The notes beneath the pieces were generated by a model that was not told where the DNA came from, ran no database searches, and saw nothing but the letters and a program-made list of their open reading frames with translations. From assembly GCA_021613375.1 (NCBI GenBank), contig CM038710.1, positions 25,194,667-25,258,666 on the forward strand: a DNA stretch of 64,000 bases, given 5' to 3'. The translations under genes and the position numbers were made by a program. The stretch comes from Megaleporinus macrocephalus. Its lineage: Eukaryota > Chordata > Actinopteri > Characiformes > Anostomidae. Shown in pieces: positions 14,169-24,312 of the stretch (positions within the stretch are counted from its first letter, which is position 1; each line of letters opens with the position of its first letter).

Positions 14169-17100
14169 GAAAGAGAGAAAGAGAGACTGAGACTAAACCA
14201 GGCCCAGCCGTCAGTTGCTTGACCTCCTGCCCTTATTATGGCGAGTAAATCAGGGCCCTCCAGCCATTAGCCCGTGAGCTGAGAGGACCTCAGTCTCAGT
14301 GGCATAGGGAACACTGAAAGGGTCAGCGTGAGTCACAAGAATGGAACACTTTTGGTAATGGAACTGTGGTGCCATATCTAAGGAAACACTTAGCGGCCAT
14401 CGGCTGAGCAGGCTGGGGGCATGTAAATGGTTAGGCTGAGCAGGGATGCAGTGTGCCTGCGCTATTGCAGGCGATAGTGCAGCACTGTTATCTCTTCATT
14501 AAAACACCTCCTGGTAGATGTTTGCTTTTCACTTTGTCCTATCGGCCCCAGTGGCCAAACACAAAAGCTGTACTGTGGTCCTCTGGTCATTTGAAGCTTT
14601 TGGTGCATCACAGCCTCAAGTATGGTAACTTTGACTCAATAACCCATATAAGTCATGCAGTAAGTCTCTTTTATTAAATATCATTTATGTATCAAAAAAT
14701 TTGATTGATGATGCAAACCTTACTGTAATCTTAGACGCAGGGGACCTCAAGGTGCTTTCTTATCAGTATGCCACTTAACTTGTACTTGTAATGATGCAAA
14801 AGATAGAAATTATGTCATAGTTCCCATAAAATCAAATGTAATAGTAATATAAAAAATAGCACAAAATAGCACAAAATACAATGAGGAAAACATTACTGTA
14901 GAAAGACTGGAATCTGTTTTGTGGGCTGCATTAATGGGGGTGTTTTTTTTTATTTGTCTTTAGTGAAAGCTCGAAAGGCACTGCATATTTCCTGTCTGAG
15001 TGGCTGTATACAGTATGAATGAATTCATCGCCAGTTCACCGTCCATTGCAAATATGTTGATGTACTGACATTTTCCTAAATTAGGTGCAAAAGATATACT
15101 GAGACAAAAAAATTTGGTTGGTAATGTTTCACCCTGTAATTGTAATGCCTGAGTCGTAGACGTAGCTGGTAAAGGAACAGACTACACAAAACCTTAAAAT
15201 AAAAACAAGCATCCATAAAAAAAGAGATTCACATCCAAACACTGAAAGCAGTGCTGGTGATGTATAGTCTCGCCCCTCGGTTTGGTGGATTAAAAATAAA
15301 AGTGCTAAAAATGCCACGAGGGGAAATTATAAACTCAATCAAGCAGGAATCTGCTCTTCAGTATACATACCAACATGTTTTACTTCCAAATGAACCTGTT
15401 TTCAGCACCTATTTTGCCACTATTGAATCTAATGGCGAGAAAAAACATCCCTCTAAAAGCCCAGTGTTTACCTTGTAGAGCCTGATACATTTCAAATAAA
15501 ACTGTTCCGCCATCAAGATGCTTTCTCACACAACGGAGCCTAGGATCAAGGGGGAAATGGAGCATAAAATAACTTAAATGACAAATTATGGAGCTTTCTG
15601 TGTCAGTGAACCAACGTTAAACAAGTCACCTCCATTCTGGCGCACAGAAAATAAAAATAATTATCCTGGCCTGTGGCCTAGGCACTTTATTATTACTCTA
15701 GAACACCCACCGGTGCCTGCCTAAGGGATGATATCATTGTGGTCTGTCATGTTCACACGATGATAGCTCATACAAGGGCAATGCTAGTGACCCACTGGCC
15801 ACTACAGCAAAATATTATTCCTATCGGCTTGCCCCTCAGCACCTGACTTCATCAAGTTAATCTACACCAAATCTCCTGTATTTATGTCTAATCAGACTGA
15901 CAGTTTGACATCTTTGTATGACCCCTATTTTTTAATGACCATTTAATGATTAGGATTTGCTGTAAATACTTCTTTAATACCATATTTAGTAATGCTACAG
16001 AGCAATACAGGTTAACAAATGCCATTTTAATACTAGACAGACAATCCGCAATGCTGCGTATTTAAAAAGACTGCATGGCTTCGCTAAGTACTGTGGCTTA
16101 CAGTGAATAGAGAAATGATGGTATCGTTTCCTTTTTAAAATTTCCTAACACACATGATTACAGCTCCCTTTAAGATCTTACTGTATGATCTGTAAAAACA
16201 AAAAAATATAGGGTTTGTGATTTTTCCAGGCAGAATGAAACAGTTTACTCTACTGGAAGCTAAATTTGACAACCACACTCACCAGCAAAGCCAGCAAAAC
16301 ACCATGACTTACTTTATAACTCATATGTGCCGCACTGTGTATGAGGTATAATACTGTTTTCACTGGGTAATAATAACACAGGTACAGAATTTAGCTTTTA
16401 AATGAGAATAATGTGTCACATCGTTCTTCCAAAGCACCATGCCATTACCCATCAAACCCACTGCAAATATGTTTGACAGCTTTGCTAACAACGCTGTGTA
16501 TTTAATGGATGAAACATGCTAGCGCAGCTAGTGTATGTCAATACAAAGATATTTATATTGGGGACACTGACCGTGAAACAAGACCAAATAAAAGTAGTAA
16601 CAGGATTTATGGATGATAAACATTACCAATTGTGTGCAATATCAATGATAGGCTCTAAAAGTACTGTTTATAATATTCTTTGCCCAAAAGTATTTGAGTC
16701 TCCAGGTGAAAACGCCAAAGACTAGTCGATGGAACGTATCTACTATAAGGCTTGTGGGAGCGCAAACGTCTAGTGGGACATATCAAGTTTATAGACTTAA
16801 CTGTCGCAAGTTCTCAACAAGCACACCTTGTAAAACAAAAACAGTTTAGCATTGTGAGAAACAGGCTAAGCTCTAAGCATGGTCTTTCAGCTACACGCAT
16901 ACGTTTAGGTCATGCTCATTGCAAAGGTAGCATGTACGACACTGAGATTCAGTGTGGATGGAGTCATTATTTACGTGTTCAAATTCAACTAGCACCACAT
17001 GTTTATTTCAGAAACGATAGTAATACACAAACAAGCCTCTATTGCCTTCACAGGAATTGATTGTTATGTGTTTCACTTTTCTGTATGAGCCCAGTTCAAC

Positions 17101-20100
17101 AGAAATGACAGTATTCTGTCGCTGTACGGGACAAGTTAAAGATCACTGCTTTGAGCTGGGCACAAGGTAGAAGTAGCTAGAATCAATTGCAGGCTTAGGA
17201 ACTGTCACTGCCCCTAAAAATTATAAGATATTCTGATGCTAATATGTTTTAATTCAGGAAACCTATTATTGTATATTGAGCATTCGAACACTTTGATACA
17301 TATTTATGCCAATTTGTGACTCTTGAAATTTTTAAAATGCAAATTGTGTTGGGAATCATCAGCTGACAATCATTGCATGGGCACATGTACCAGAGATATT
17401 GATTCTATAACAAATCTCCGCTCTTCCGCTTCCCCACAAAACGCCACTGCTACACTGAAAAAAATGTACTGAGAAAAATGCTGTCCTTGCAAACACTTCG
17501 TAGTGATCTGATTAAAAAAAAACGTGCACGCTCTGCTTGTTCATCGTGGTGTTTGTTGTACGTCTTCAGACAAGCACAAGAAAAAAAAAGAAAAACAACT
17601 ACTAATTTACAACTCAATAAAAAAAAACAATGTACAAGATTTTGATCCGATATTAAGTTAAATAGGTGACCCATTTCCATAAATAGTATTTCCAGTGTGC
17701 TACTGAGAAACAGGCAACGTCGCTGAGCATGACAACATCTTCTTGCACCCTTGGCCAAACTTAGCTTGCGATTAATTCTCCATTAAAAGCAATCACTGAG
17801 ACATTTCAGAGGATGCTTCAACAGTTAGGCACGGTTCCTTTACAGCTCCGTGTTAAAAAATGCACAGCCAGCCAACTTCTAGAGCTGTACAGCACGGAAG
17901 GAGTCTACGCTACAGTGTTTGTATTTTTTACTTTATCAAGACAGATAAGAGTTCAACTTTACACGCCTCTGAAGGAGACAGGTCTTCTTGGTCGGTGTAG
18001 CACGGAATATTGGGTTCACTTCTTTCCCTCACCCACCTCGGTTCTGTTTAAGCTGGTGGAATTTTTACAGTCCTTCCTGGCAGAGCAAGTGTTTAAAATG
18101 GCGTCACACAGAACATATATAACAAGTAATAGTGTTCTATTCTGTCTGTGGGGGCCTCTTCAACAGCAACCTGTACTCGGGTGGAGAGAGCTACGGCGCA
18201 AAACAAACTTTTTTTTTCCACACTAACAGTGCCTCTGGGCATCTCCACAGCCGACTCTTCAAGTCATATTTCAGTTTTGCGGTGATTCATAGCCTCAAAG
18301 ATTAGTTTTCATTAAGCAACTTCTTTCTGTACAAAAAGTCTACGTTTGTATTTGTTCATGTCTGCAATTAGAAGATCTAGGAAGAGATAACTTGTAAACG
18401 TGTCTGAGTGAGCATAGTTTATGTCTCTGCTGTCTTGGACCACAGTCCTGGATTCTCAGCTAAATGGCAGTTCATTCTCAGTCTCTCTCTCTCTCTCTCT
18501 CTCTCTCGTCAGCTCAAGTGAAACGGCTGGTCATCTCTGAGGGCAGTGACCTTTATTTCTGTGTGTGTGCATGAGATTTTCTCATCCGTCTTCTCCCCTC
18601 TACACATATCATGCTGTTTGCATTCCAATTTAAGTATTTTATGAACCAAGCAAAGAATGCACTCGTTCCCAAACATGGCAATGTTGACTCTGCATGAGAT
18701 TAACAGCAAATATGCGCTTAAATTCTTCTTAACAAATCATGAGATTGTTCAATTTTAAAGGCAAAAAAATAAGGGGACTCACCTCCCATAGATGCCTTGT
18801 GTTCCGCACCGCTCCAGTGTGCACCTTGTCTAGCAGCAGAGGGACGCCCTGAAAGGGGCCAATCCACGTCCCCTGCGGGATGCGCTGGGCGGCACAGATG
18901 CCGTAGCCCAGGCCGGGGACGGTGCTGGTGCAAAGGCAGACCTCTCGAGGCAGGTCTCGCAACCACTCAGGTACCTCCGGAGGGGGCACGGCGGAGGAGG
19001 CGCTGCTGGTCCCCACAAGCCGGCGCAGAGAGTGCAGGGGCCCGTGCATGGGGCACTCCCCGTTACGGTTGTCTGCACACATGTCACAGCCTGGGGGACA
19101 GCACAGCAAGAGAGAGGCTTGTTATTTACCCTGCTGCCCAGATGGGACCCCTGTGCGCCACTGACCACTGCTCCTGACTCCCTCAAGTGATTCTGAAAAG
19201 CAAGGCTGCAAGTTTGTTTCTTTTTTTCTTCTTCTTTTTTTTCATAGCACACAAAGACGTTTCCTTTCCACTGTTTAATGCTGCAAACCACAAACAAGTG
19301 TTACGGGTTATTAATGGTGCAAATGTTTTTCCACAGAACAAAGTCACTACTCCAGTTTATTTCTAGTTTAATTCGAATGATTCCAAGCAGAGGAATGGTG
19401 ACATTACAAAGGCTTTAAAAAACTATCATGGACGCATGTTTAACTCAGACAGATGTCAGCTGTTATTACGCTATTATGAGAGCACCTACAATTTTGCAAA
19501 CAATTAAATCACCATATTTTTTATTTATTGGAAATTTTTACTTCGGGTTTGTTTTGTTTTTATCTATTCTAAACGCAGGAAATTTTCTGTAATTGTTCTG
19601 ACAATATTTACTTCATTTTTCAGATTCTTTTTCTATCTTGTGTGCACGTGTCAGCTTTAAATTTAATGCAAAAAAGCACATTTTCATTATTACCTAATAT
19701 TACAATTCGTCGTAAAAATGAATTGTACAAATGGAGTTCGGAATAAATGGAATTTATCACACAACTGCCGAAGATCCTACAACTCCTTAACAGAGAGCTT
19801 ATTCCCAGCCAAACCCTCACACATTACAGAAACATATTTAAAAGCATATAAAACTTCAGCTTTGTTTTTTGCTTTATTTTTGGAATAAAGCGCAACTGAT
19901 CGCGCGACGTTTTGAAGAAAGCGTAAACGAACGCGAGGTCTTCAGGTCGGTGTTTTTGCTCTTACAGGCCACTTTTTTTCCAAACGCGCGTTGCCCGGTG
20001 TGAAATATGGAGGTGGGGTGGAGGGTGGTGTGGGGGTTCCAAATGTAGATAAAGCAGTGAGTTCCTGAGCCCGGGAGACTCCCATACACCGCGATGGGAT

Positions 20101-21562
20101 GATGAATAGAGGCCGATGGAGAGGATCGATGTGTGATCCACTCTCTTCCACAAAACTATACAGCAATTAATTGTGGCTTGTCCCCCCCATCCCTCATCTG
20201 CCTGTGGCGCGTATCGATGGAGATTACTGCTGATGGGCCCGTTTTATCACCTCAAATAAACAGGCACAGCGAGCTTTAATAGAGCTCTTCCCTCCGAGCG
20301 CGGGGAGGACTCAGTCCCTTCATTAGGTCAAAATTTGGACGCTGGTCATTAACGAATTTTTAATACAACCCAATTGTCGGATTGCTTGATCTCTGATAGA
20401 GTGCCTATCTGGAAGCTGCAGACTCTAAGATTAATTAGTTTAATTTAATTTAATTGGACAGAAAACGGAATATCATTTTATAACAGCCATACGGCCCACT
20501 TGTCTTGTCCTGTTCTAATTTATTGGACCATTTTTTAAATATAATATTATACTTAACAAATTAGACTGTTTAAACTAAAACATCCTTTAACATAAAGGGC
20601 TTAATGAGTCTCTAATTATTGGAGCTTCTGCGCAGATGATGCTTTAACAATTTTGTTTAAACGCCATCTATAAATCATCCATCAGGCTCATATCCGGAAT
20701 TCAATTCAAAGTGAAACTTTTTTTGCTGTAATATTTATTTTAAAAAGTTAAAAGTTTTGTAAGTTTTGGTGCGCGCTCACCCTATATGGCAAATTTATTG
20801 TAGCCTTTAACTTCCATCTGAAAACTGGAGCTATAATATGTTGCACACGGCCGAAAGTTTCACAATAAGCCCAGAGTCGTTCATTTAACCTACACGTGTG
20901 TGATTAATGTGATAATATAATTAGCGCATGATCAGTGTTATTAAAGTGTCAGTGATCAGTGTTGATCAGATATCGGTAGACAGTGATCAGACCAGCGTGA
21001 TCTGACAGGATCCGTGCATTACTGTTACAATACAATAACTCTACGTACGGTTGTTGAGGTCGCCGGAGTGATTGTTCAGCGGGATAATCTCCATCCTCTG
21101 CTGTCCGTACAAGTAATAGTCCAACTCCTCGGAGGTGAGCCTGAACCGGGAGCCCCGGTCGCTCTTCAGGTTGGCCGGAGAGCAGAGCTCTTTGGCCGAC
21201 GCCGTGCTGTCCTCCACCGGCAGCGCCTCGGAGGAGCACAGAGTCTGTCCGAAGAGCGCGACCTGCGGCACGGAGAGCTGCGCGAAGCCCGCCAAGGACG
21301 AAACAACCGCGGAGGAGGAGGCGGAGGAGGAGGAAGTGGATGAAGAGGAGGAGGTCGACGACGGTGTTAAAGCAGCCGCCGAGGAGGAGGAGGATGAGGA
21401 GACGAGGCCCGGACGCTGGCGAAGACTCTCGGCCGGTAAGGGCAGCTGCGCCAGGGCCGCATGCTTGAGCTGGTTGTGCGGGAATAGCTGCTGCCAGTGC
21501 TGGATGTACGCGGGGTCCACTTTGAGGAAGGCAGAGCCGCTCGGCTCTCCGGGCTTCAGCAT
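428..21562 (-). CDS. prdm6: PR domain zinc finger protein 6 (PRDM6), C-terminus beyond window
   Basis: Coding exons are 21562-21049, 19090-18783, 7522-7395, 5724-5600, 3531-3189 and 604-428. All junctions are GT/AG, and the phases join into one frame of 531 codons plus two bases. The product is a nuclear PRDM-family regulator; in mammals PRDM6 is linked to smooth-muscle gene repression and ductus arteriosus disease. Seen in order: conserved N-terminus starting [20 protein letters not shown] (about 1-25), serine-rich tract (about 65-110), [16 protein letters not shown] near residue 155, a Cys/His cluster (C173, C176, C184, H187), PR/SET domain (about 220-345), then zinc fingers at 449-467, 477-497 and 505-525. 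The start is the ATG at 21562, just after an acceptor and with G at -3, and it matches the known PRDM6 N-terminus. Human PRDM6 is about 595 aa, so roughly 40 residues with the last finger should lie off the left edge. Identification is by recall of the family, not a search. Confidence 0.95.
605..3188 (-). other. prdm6: prdm6 intron 6
   Basis: About 2.6 kb of AT-rich intron with a pyrimidine-rich acceptor before exon 7. The short open frames inside are unsupported. I see no element I can name. Confidence 0.85.
3189..3531 (-). CDS. prdm6: prdm6 exon 6: linker and first zinc finger
   Basis: 343 bp, between acceptor GAACAG and donor GTAATC. It encodes residues 359-472 plus two bases of Arg473. 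It contains the linker beginning [10 protein letters not shown], the conserved [13 protein letters not shown] block, and finger 1 (C449, C452, H465, C467). Finger 1 ends in a Cys rather than a second His, an atypical C2HC form that also exists in mammalian PRDM6 as I recall it. Confidence 0.95.
3532..5599 (-). other. prdm6: prdm6 intron 5
   Basis: About 2.1 kb of AT-rich intron. It contains a poly-T run near 4653-4668 and nothing else I can name. Confidence 0.85.
5600..5724 (-). CDS. prdm6: prdm6 exon 5: end of PR domain
   Basis: 125 bp, between acceptor TTTCAG and donor GTAAGT. It completes Arg317, encodes residues 318-358 and leaves one base of Leu359. It holds the SET-like motif [12 protein letters not shown] and then [14 protein letters not shown]. 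Phase fits exon 4 upstream and exon 6 downstream exactly. Confidence 0.95.
5725..7394 (-). other. prdm6: prdm6 intron 4
   Basis: About 1.7 kb. It contains a long TA microsatellite next to exon 5 (listed separately). The block at about 6440-6990 is less AT-rich, with several CpGs, and may be regulatory; no motif set makes this firm. Confidence 0.85.
5817..5889. repeat. (TA)n microsatellite
   Basis: About 72 bp of nearly pure TA repeat in prdm6 intron 4, roughly 90 bp upstream (in gene sense) of exon 5. Confidence 0.97.
7395..7522 (-). CDS. prdm6: prdm6 exon 4: central PR domain
   Basis: 128 bp, between acceptor TTATAG and donor GTAAAG. It encodes residues 275-316 plus two bases of Arg317, with the PR-domain blocks [27 protein letters not shown] and NMTVVQYR. 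The exon is too short to stand out as a long open frame; it was found by translating the splice-bounded segment and checking phase with both neighbours. Confidence 0.95.
9076..9146. repeat. (TA)n followed by poly-T
   Basis: TA repeat at 9076-9118 runs directly into 29 T at 9118-9146. It produces [10 protein letters not shown]-type spurious frames on both strands. Confidence 0.97.
9685..9718. repeat. (CT)n and (CA)n microsatellites
   Basis: A short CT run (about 9685-9698) is followed by a CA run (about 9704-9718) in prdm6 intron 3. Confidence 0.85.
13150..13350. promoter_or_regulatory. Candidate conserved non-coding element in prdm6 intron 3
   Basis: Non-repetitive, mixed-composition block with clustered short words (ATGATTGCAATAATC, AGGCAAATTGCCTAATTT, TGTTAGCGCTAATG) including near-palindromes, unlike the surrounding AT-rich intron. 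Conservation cannot be seen from one sequence. Confidence 0.35.
14088..14186. repeat. (GA)n microsatellite
   Basis: About 60 bp of pure GA followed by imperfect GAAA/GAGA purine repeats. Confidence 0.97.
18482..18507. repeat. (CT)n microsatellite
   Basis: About 13 CT units in prdm6 intron 3, about 275 bp from exon 3. Confidence 0.93.
18783..19090 (-). CDS. prdm6: prdm6 exon 3: pre-PR zinc knuckle and start of PR domain
   Basis: 308 bp, between acceptor ...CCCCCAG and donor GTGAGT, completing Arg172 and ending in phase 0 after Glu274. It carries a C-x2-C-x7-C-x2-H cluster (residues 173-187), the block [14 protein letters not shown] and the first half of the PR/SET domain, including [10 protein letters not shown] and GTWIGPFQG. 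Confidence 0.95.
19091..21048 (-). other. prdm6: prdm6 intron 2
   Basis: About 2.0 kb. The block at about 20150-20720 is non-repetitive and rich in TAAT/TTAATTA-type words, a candidate regulatory element. Close to the exon 2 donor are four copies of TGATCA in 61 bp (20929-20989). Confidence 0.85.
20150..20720. promoter_or_regulatory. Candidate regulatory block in prdm6 intron 2
   Basis: Mixed-composition sequence with several homeodomain-type cores (TTAATTAG, GTCATTAACG, TTTAATTGG) and no repeat character, close to the first coding exon. The call is by appearance only. Confidence 0.35.
21049..21562 (-). CDS. prdm6: prdm6 exon 2, first coding exon (residues 1-171)
   Basis: The exon starts at an acceptor (AG at 21571-21570), so it begins at 21569 with seven 5'UTR bases before the ATG at 21562. 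It ends at 21049 before donor GTACGT and leaves one base (C) of Arg172. It encodes the PRDM6 N-terminal region, a long serine-rich low-complexity stretch built on repeated TCC/TCT-type codons, and the conserved segment ending near LNNR. The serine tract replaces the mixed Ser/Ala/Pro tract I recall from mammals; the flanking blocks are well conserved. Confidence 0.93.
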
Positions 21563-21569
21563 TTCCGAA

Positions 21570-21911
21570 CTGCGGGACGCGAAAAGAAAACAAAGTAAAG
21601 TTACTGTAAGTTTGAAAAGCGCCAGTAACTTGTGGCCCAGCCGCTGTGCGCTAATTAACACGAGTTCATCAGTTCGAGAAAGTGAGCTAACGTAGGCTAA
21701 AGCAGTAATTACCCGGCGGAGGACGCAGGAAACAGGAAACTTTTCCTCTCACAAAAAAAACGACCACAAACAAGAGCCTTTCCTCAGCCTCGACGCTTCC
21801 AGACACTCAAGAAGCAGTTAACGTCCCTGCATCCTCTCAGAGTTCGACCACTCGCCTTCACTGAGTGAATGTCGGAGTAAAAAAAGAAGAAACAAAAACA
21901 ACAGCTCTTAC
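21570..21911 (-). other. prdm6: prdm6 intron 1 (5'UTR intron)
   Basis: 342 bp between donor GTAAGAG and a pyrimidine-rich acceptor ending CCCGCAG seven bases upstream of the start codon. Both sites are good matches to consensus; no transcript confirms them. Confidence 0.5.
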
Positions 21912-22020
21912 CCTGTTAGAGCCCGAGCGAGCGTGTCAGGGCCGCTGAGAGTGAACTGTAATTCCCAGACGCTTACACCATCACTGTATTGACTGTAGTA
22001 GAGTCGGTGCGCGCTCTCTC
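21912..22020 (-). other. prdm6: Probable non-coding exon 1 of prdm6 (5'UTR); 5' end uncertain
   Basis: A consensus donor (GGTAAGAG; GT at 21911-21910) lies 342 bp upstream of the acceptor that opens the ATG exon, in a GC-rich segment. This implies a short 5'UTR exon spliced to exon 2. The donor is seen in sequence; the transcription start and therefore the 22020 limit are a guess. Confidence 0.5.
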
Positions 22021-22450
22021 AGTGTAGTGAGTGAATTGAGAAAAGAGGAGCGTCTCTCCTCCTCTCCCTCCCTCTCTCGCTCTCTCTCGCACGCTCTCGC
22101 CCTCCTCTCCTCCTCCACCTCCTCTCCGCTCAGTCCTGAGAGCTCCTGAAGGAGCACGTGGGCTGAACGCCAGCGAGGGGCAGAAAGTGGCGCGAAAAAA
22201 TGTCACAGTTGCGCGTCTTAGTCAAAACGGTCCGCTCTGTTTCAGGCGGCAGTGGAGCTTCGTGTTCGGGTCGTGAGTTGCTCCTTTTTTTCCTCCGACA
22301 GTCACCCGAACGCGGCTCATATTCTCGGTTAGTTCTGAGGACTTTCTTGCTTGTAACGGTTTTGGGTTAATTAGCTGACACTGCGCAGCCTGGCGCGAGC
22401 TCGGATCTGCGCGCGATAACGGAGCCGCTGGTGTTGTTGCTGCAGCTCGT
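21913..22450 (-). promoter_or_regulatory. prdm6: Likely prdm6 promoter, GC-rich
   Basis: CpG-rich sequence just upstream of the inferred first exon, with a long CT-rich tract (about 22050-22130), a perfect E-box CACGTG at 22155-22160 and an E2F-like GGCGCGAAA at 22189-22197 (TTTCGCGCC on the minus strand). No TATA box stands out. Promoter assignment rests on position and composition. Confidence 0.55.
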
Positions 22451-22811
22451 TATCCAGCCGAAACGTTTCCCAGCCTCTCTCAGACGCTTGAGAAAGTTAT
22501 AGCTGTTTGGATAGGGCCTGCGTATCTACATGTAGGGTATTTTACACAATTCCGTCCGAGAGGGGTGGTAAAATGTTTTGACTGGCGTCCTTTTGACAGG
22601 GCCATTCGTCATTCAGGGGTCTCTGTAGATTGATAAAGAACCCAAACACAAACACAATCGTCTAGAAATGAATTCTTGTCCACGCTTGCAATTCGCTGTA
22701 AAAAGAATGCGAGTAATAATAAGGTGTATTTATTGCGGGGTTTTTTTAGTGCCGAGATGACAAATAGCCAGCCTAATTGGCCTCATAAGCAGGATTGATT
22801 ATCAGGCGGTA

Positions 22812-22812
22812 A

Positions 22813-22874
<62 letters not shown>
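22812..22874. repeat. (TAA)n microsatellite
   Basis: About 20 TAA units. A shorter ATT array (about 22969-22988) follows the motif GGTGGACCGGCAAT. Confidence 0.97.
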
Positions 22875-22876
<2 letters not shown>

Positions 22877-23080
22877 CATGGTGCAGCAGTTACGTGTCAC
22901 TGTTGCACTATATTATAATGAAGCACTTTTATATTATAATAATGCACCACTTAAGGTGGACCGGCAATTATTATTATTATTATTATTGCTTTACCTGTTC
23001 AAAACAATACCTTAATTTACTTGATTTGCTACATAAGTGGCTATTAAGTATAAAATATTAATTTTTAGCAGATGTTAATA

Positions 23081-23102
23081 GATAGATAGATAGATAGATA
23101 GA
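23081..23102. repeat. (GATA)n microsatellite
   Basis: Five and a half GATA units. Confidence 0.93.
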
Positions 23103-23177
23103 CAACTGCTCTGCAACTACATGTAACCCCTGCTGGCTTAAGGGGCCAGAATGCTACATCATTTAAGGTGGAACGGC

Positions 23178-23236
<59 letters not shown>

Positions 23237-23246
23237 CAATAATGTG

Positions 23247-23294
<48 letters not shown>
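23178..23294. repeat. (AAT)n-(ATT)n inverted microsatellite pair
   Basis: About 22 AAT units (23178-23243, with an AACAAC interruption), then GTGC, then about 15 ATT units (23248-23294). The two arrays are complementary across a four-base spacer and could form a long hairpin. The array follows GGTGGAACGGCAAT. Confidence 0.95.
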
Positions 23295-23459
23295 GCCTGC
23301 TGCTTTCAAAAGCAGGTTCAAAGCAGCGCTGCACATGACCTCGCCAGGCTGTTTTTTTTTTTATTTATGTAAGTTTTTATCTATTATTTTTTTATTCATT
23401 GATAAATGACTGGTGAAATAAAGTGCTCTCCAGGGGACAGACGATCAATACATTAAGTG

Positions 23460-23800
23460 CAGAAATGCATCATTTTCCTCGCCATAGAACGAATTATTAA
23501 GGCTAAACAGAGCAGATAAAGCGCGCTTCATTTGTATATTTCCATAAGGCTGCGTGTATACAGTGTTGCTTGTATTTGCATACCGGCTCCTCTGTTTGAC
23601 ATTCAATTAGACCGTTTGCGTTTCTCCTTAATGAATTCGCCGTATGCACGAGAGACGAATGAAGGGCCATGTGTGACAGGAGTCCGATAGAGAGTTCAGC
23701 AGGCTCTCCCCCTGCCCCCAGCGGCCCCTCTTATGGTTTTAAGGTCACGGATTGCTGAGTATATCATTCATTAATATAGACGTATATTCAGGAGGGAGGT
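23460..23800. promoter_or_regulatory. Candidate conserved non-coding element upstream of prdm6
   Basis: High-complexity block about 1.5 kb upstream of the prdm6 first exon, with words such as GAATTATTAAGGC, TCAATTAGACCG, CTTAATGAATTCG and ATTCATTAATATAGAC. It contrasts with flanking microsatellites and AT-rich DNA. Function is inferred from appearance and position. Confidence 0.4.
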
Positions 23801-24312
23801 GCAGCCCATCCCTGTTGTTTTAGCTAATGTTTGAACATGTGCAATAAATCGCATATTTAAAAAAAAAGACTACATGAGAGAAGTCACGAGTCAATAACAT
23901 TTTTTTCAGTTCGCTAAAGATATATATGTGTCACAGGAGGAAAAAAAAACAGAGAAGAGCAAGCACCTTTTCTTCACTTTCTATAAAGGGCTGTTGGCCT
24001 GGATTTATTGAGGGCAACTTTGAGTGAGTAACTAATATAATGCACATATATGCTTGGTATGCTGTTGTACTGTGTTTGTTTTGGGGTGTTGCAGTAATGT
24101 ACTGTTTGCATAATGAATGCATTATTGATTAGCAAGTCCTGTTAATTGTTACATTGTTGTAATGACTTAAAGAAAAGCACAAATGTTTAAATTACAAGAA
24201 GACATGATACTATGAAAACATTCATTTGGGCATTAAGTAAATATATATTCTTGATATATATGGGTGTATTTTTAAGGAGATAAAATTCACTTGCAGAAAG
24301 AAGGAAATATAT

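Larger units (their letters stand above)
7523..18782 (-). other. prdm6: prdm6 intron 3 (about 11.3 kb), the largest intron seen
   Basis: It separates the two halves of the PR domain. It is mostly AT-rich with microsatellites. Higher-complexity blocks at about 12650-13350, 13950-14500, 15230-15900 and 17750-18450 resemble candidate regulatory sequence. A segment at about 8160-8420 resembles a decayed dispersed repeat common in fish. A short direct repeat (GACAGCCAAGTTC) occurs near 10580 and 11709. No additional exon is supported. Confidence 0.85.

Noticed and set aside
13955..14248. Frame with an Arg-Glu repeat
   Set aside because: Translation of the GA microsatellite.
17813..18226. 137-codon plus-strand open frame in prdm6 intron 3
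   Set aside because: Composition looks random, no domain is recognisable, and it lies inside an intron; more likely chance or part of a non-coding block.
21135..21695. 186-codon plus-strand open frame over prdm6 exon 2
   Set aside because: It is the reverse of the serine-rich coding exon; its acidic repeats are the complement of the TCC-type codons. No supporting splice or start context.
23065..23372. Poly-Asn / poly-Tyr open frames
   Set aside because: Translations of AAT/ATT microsatellites.
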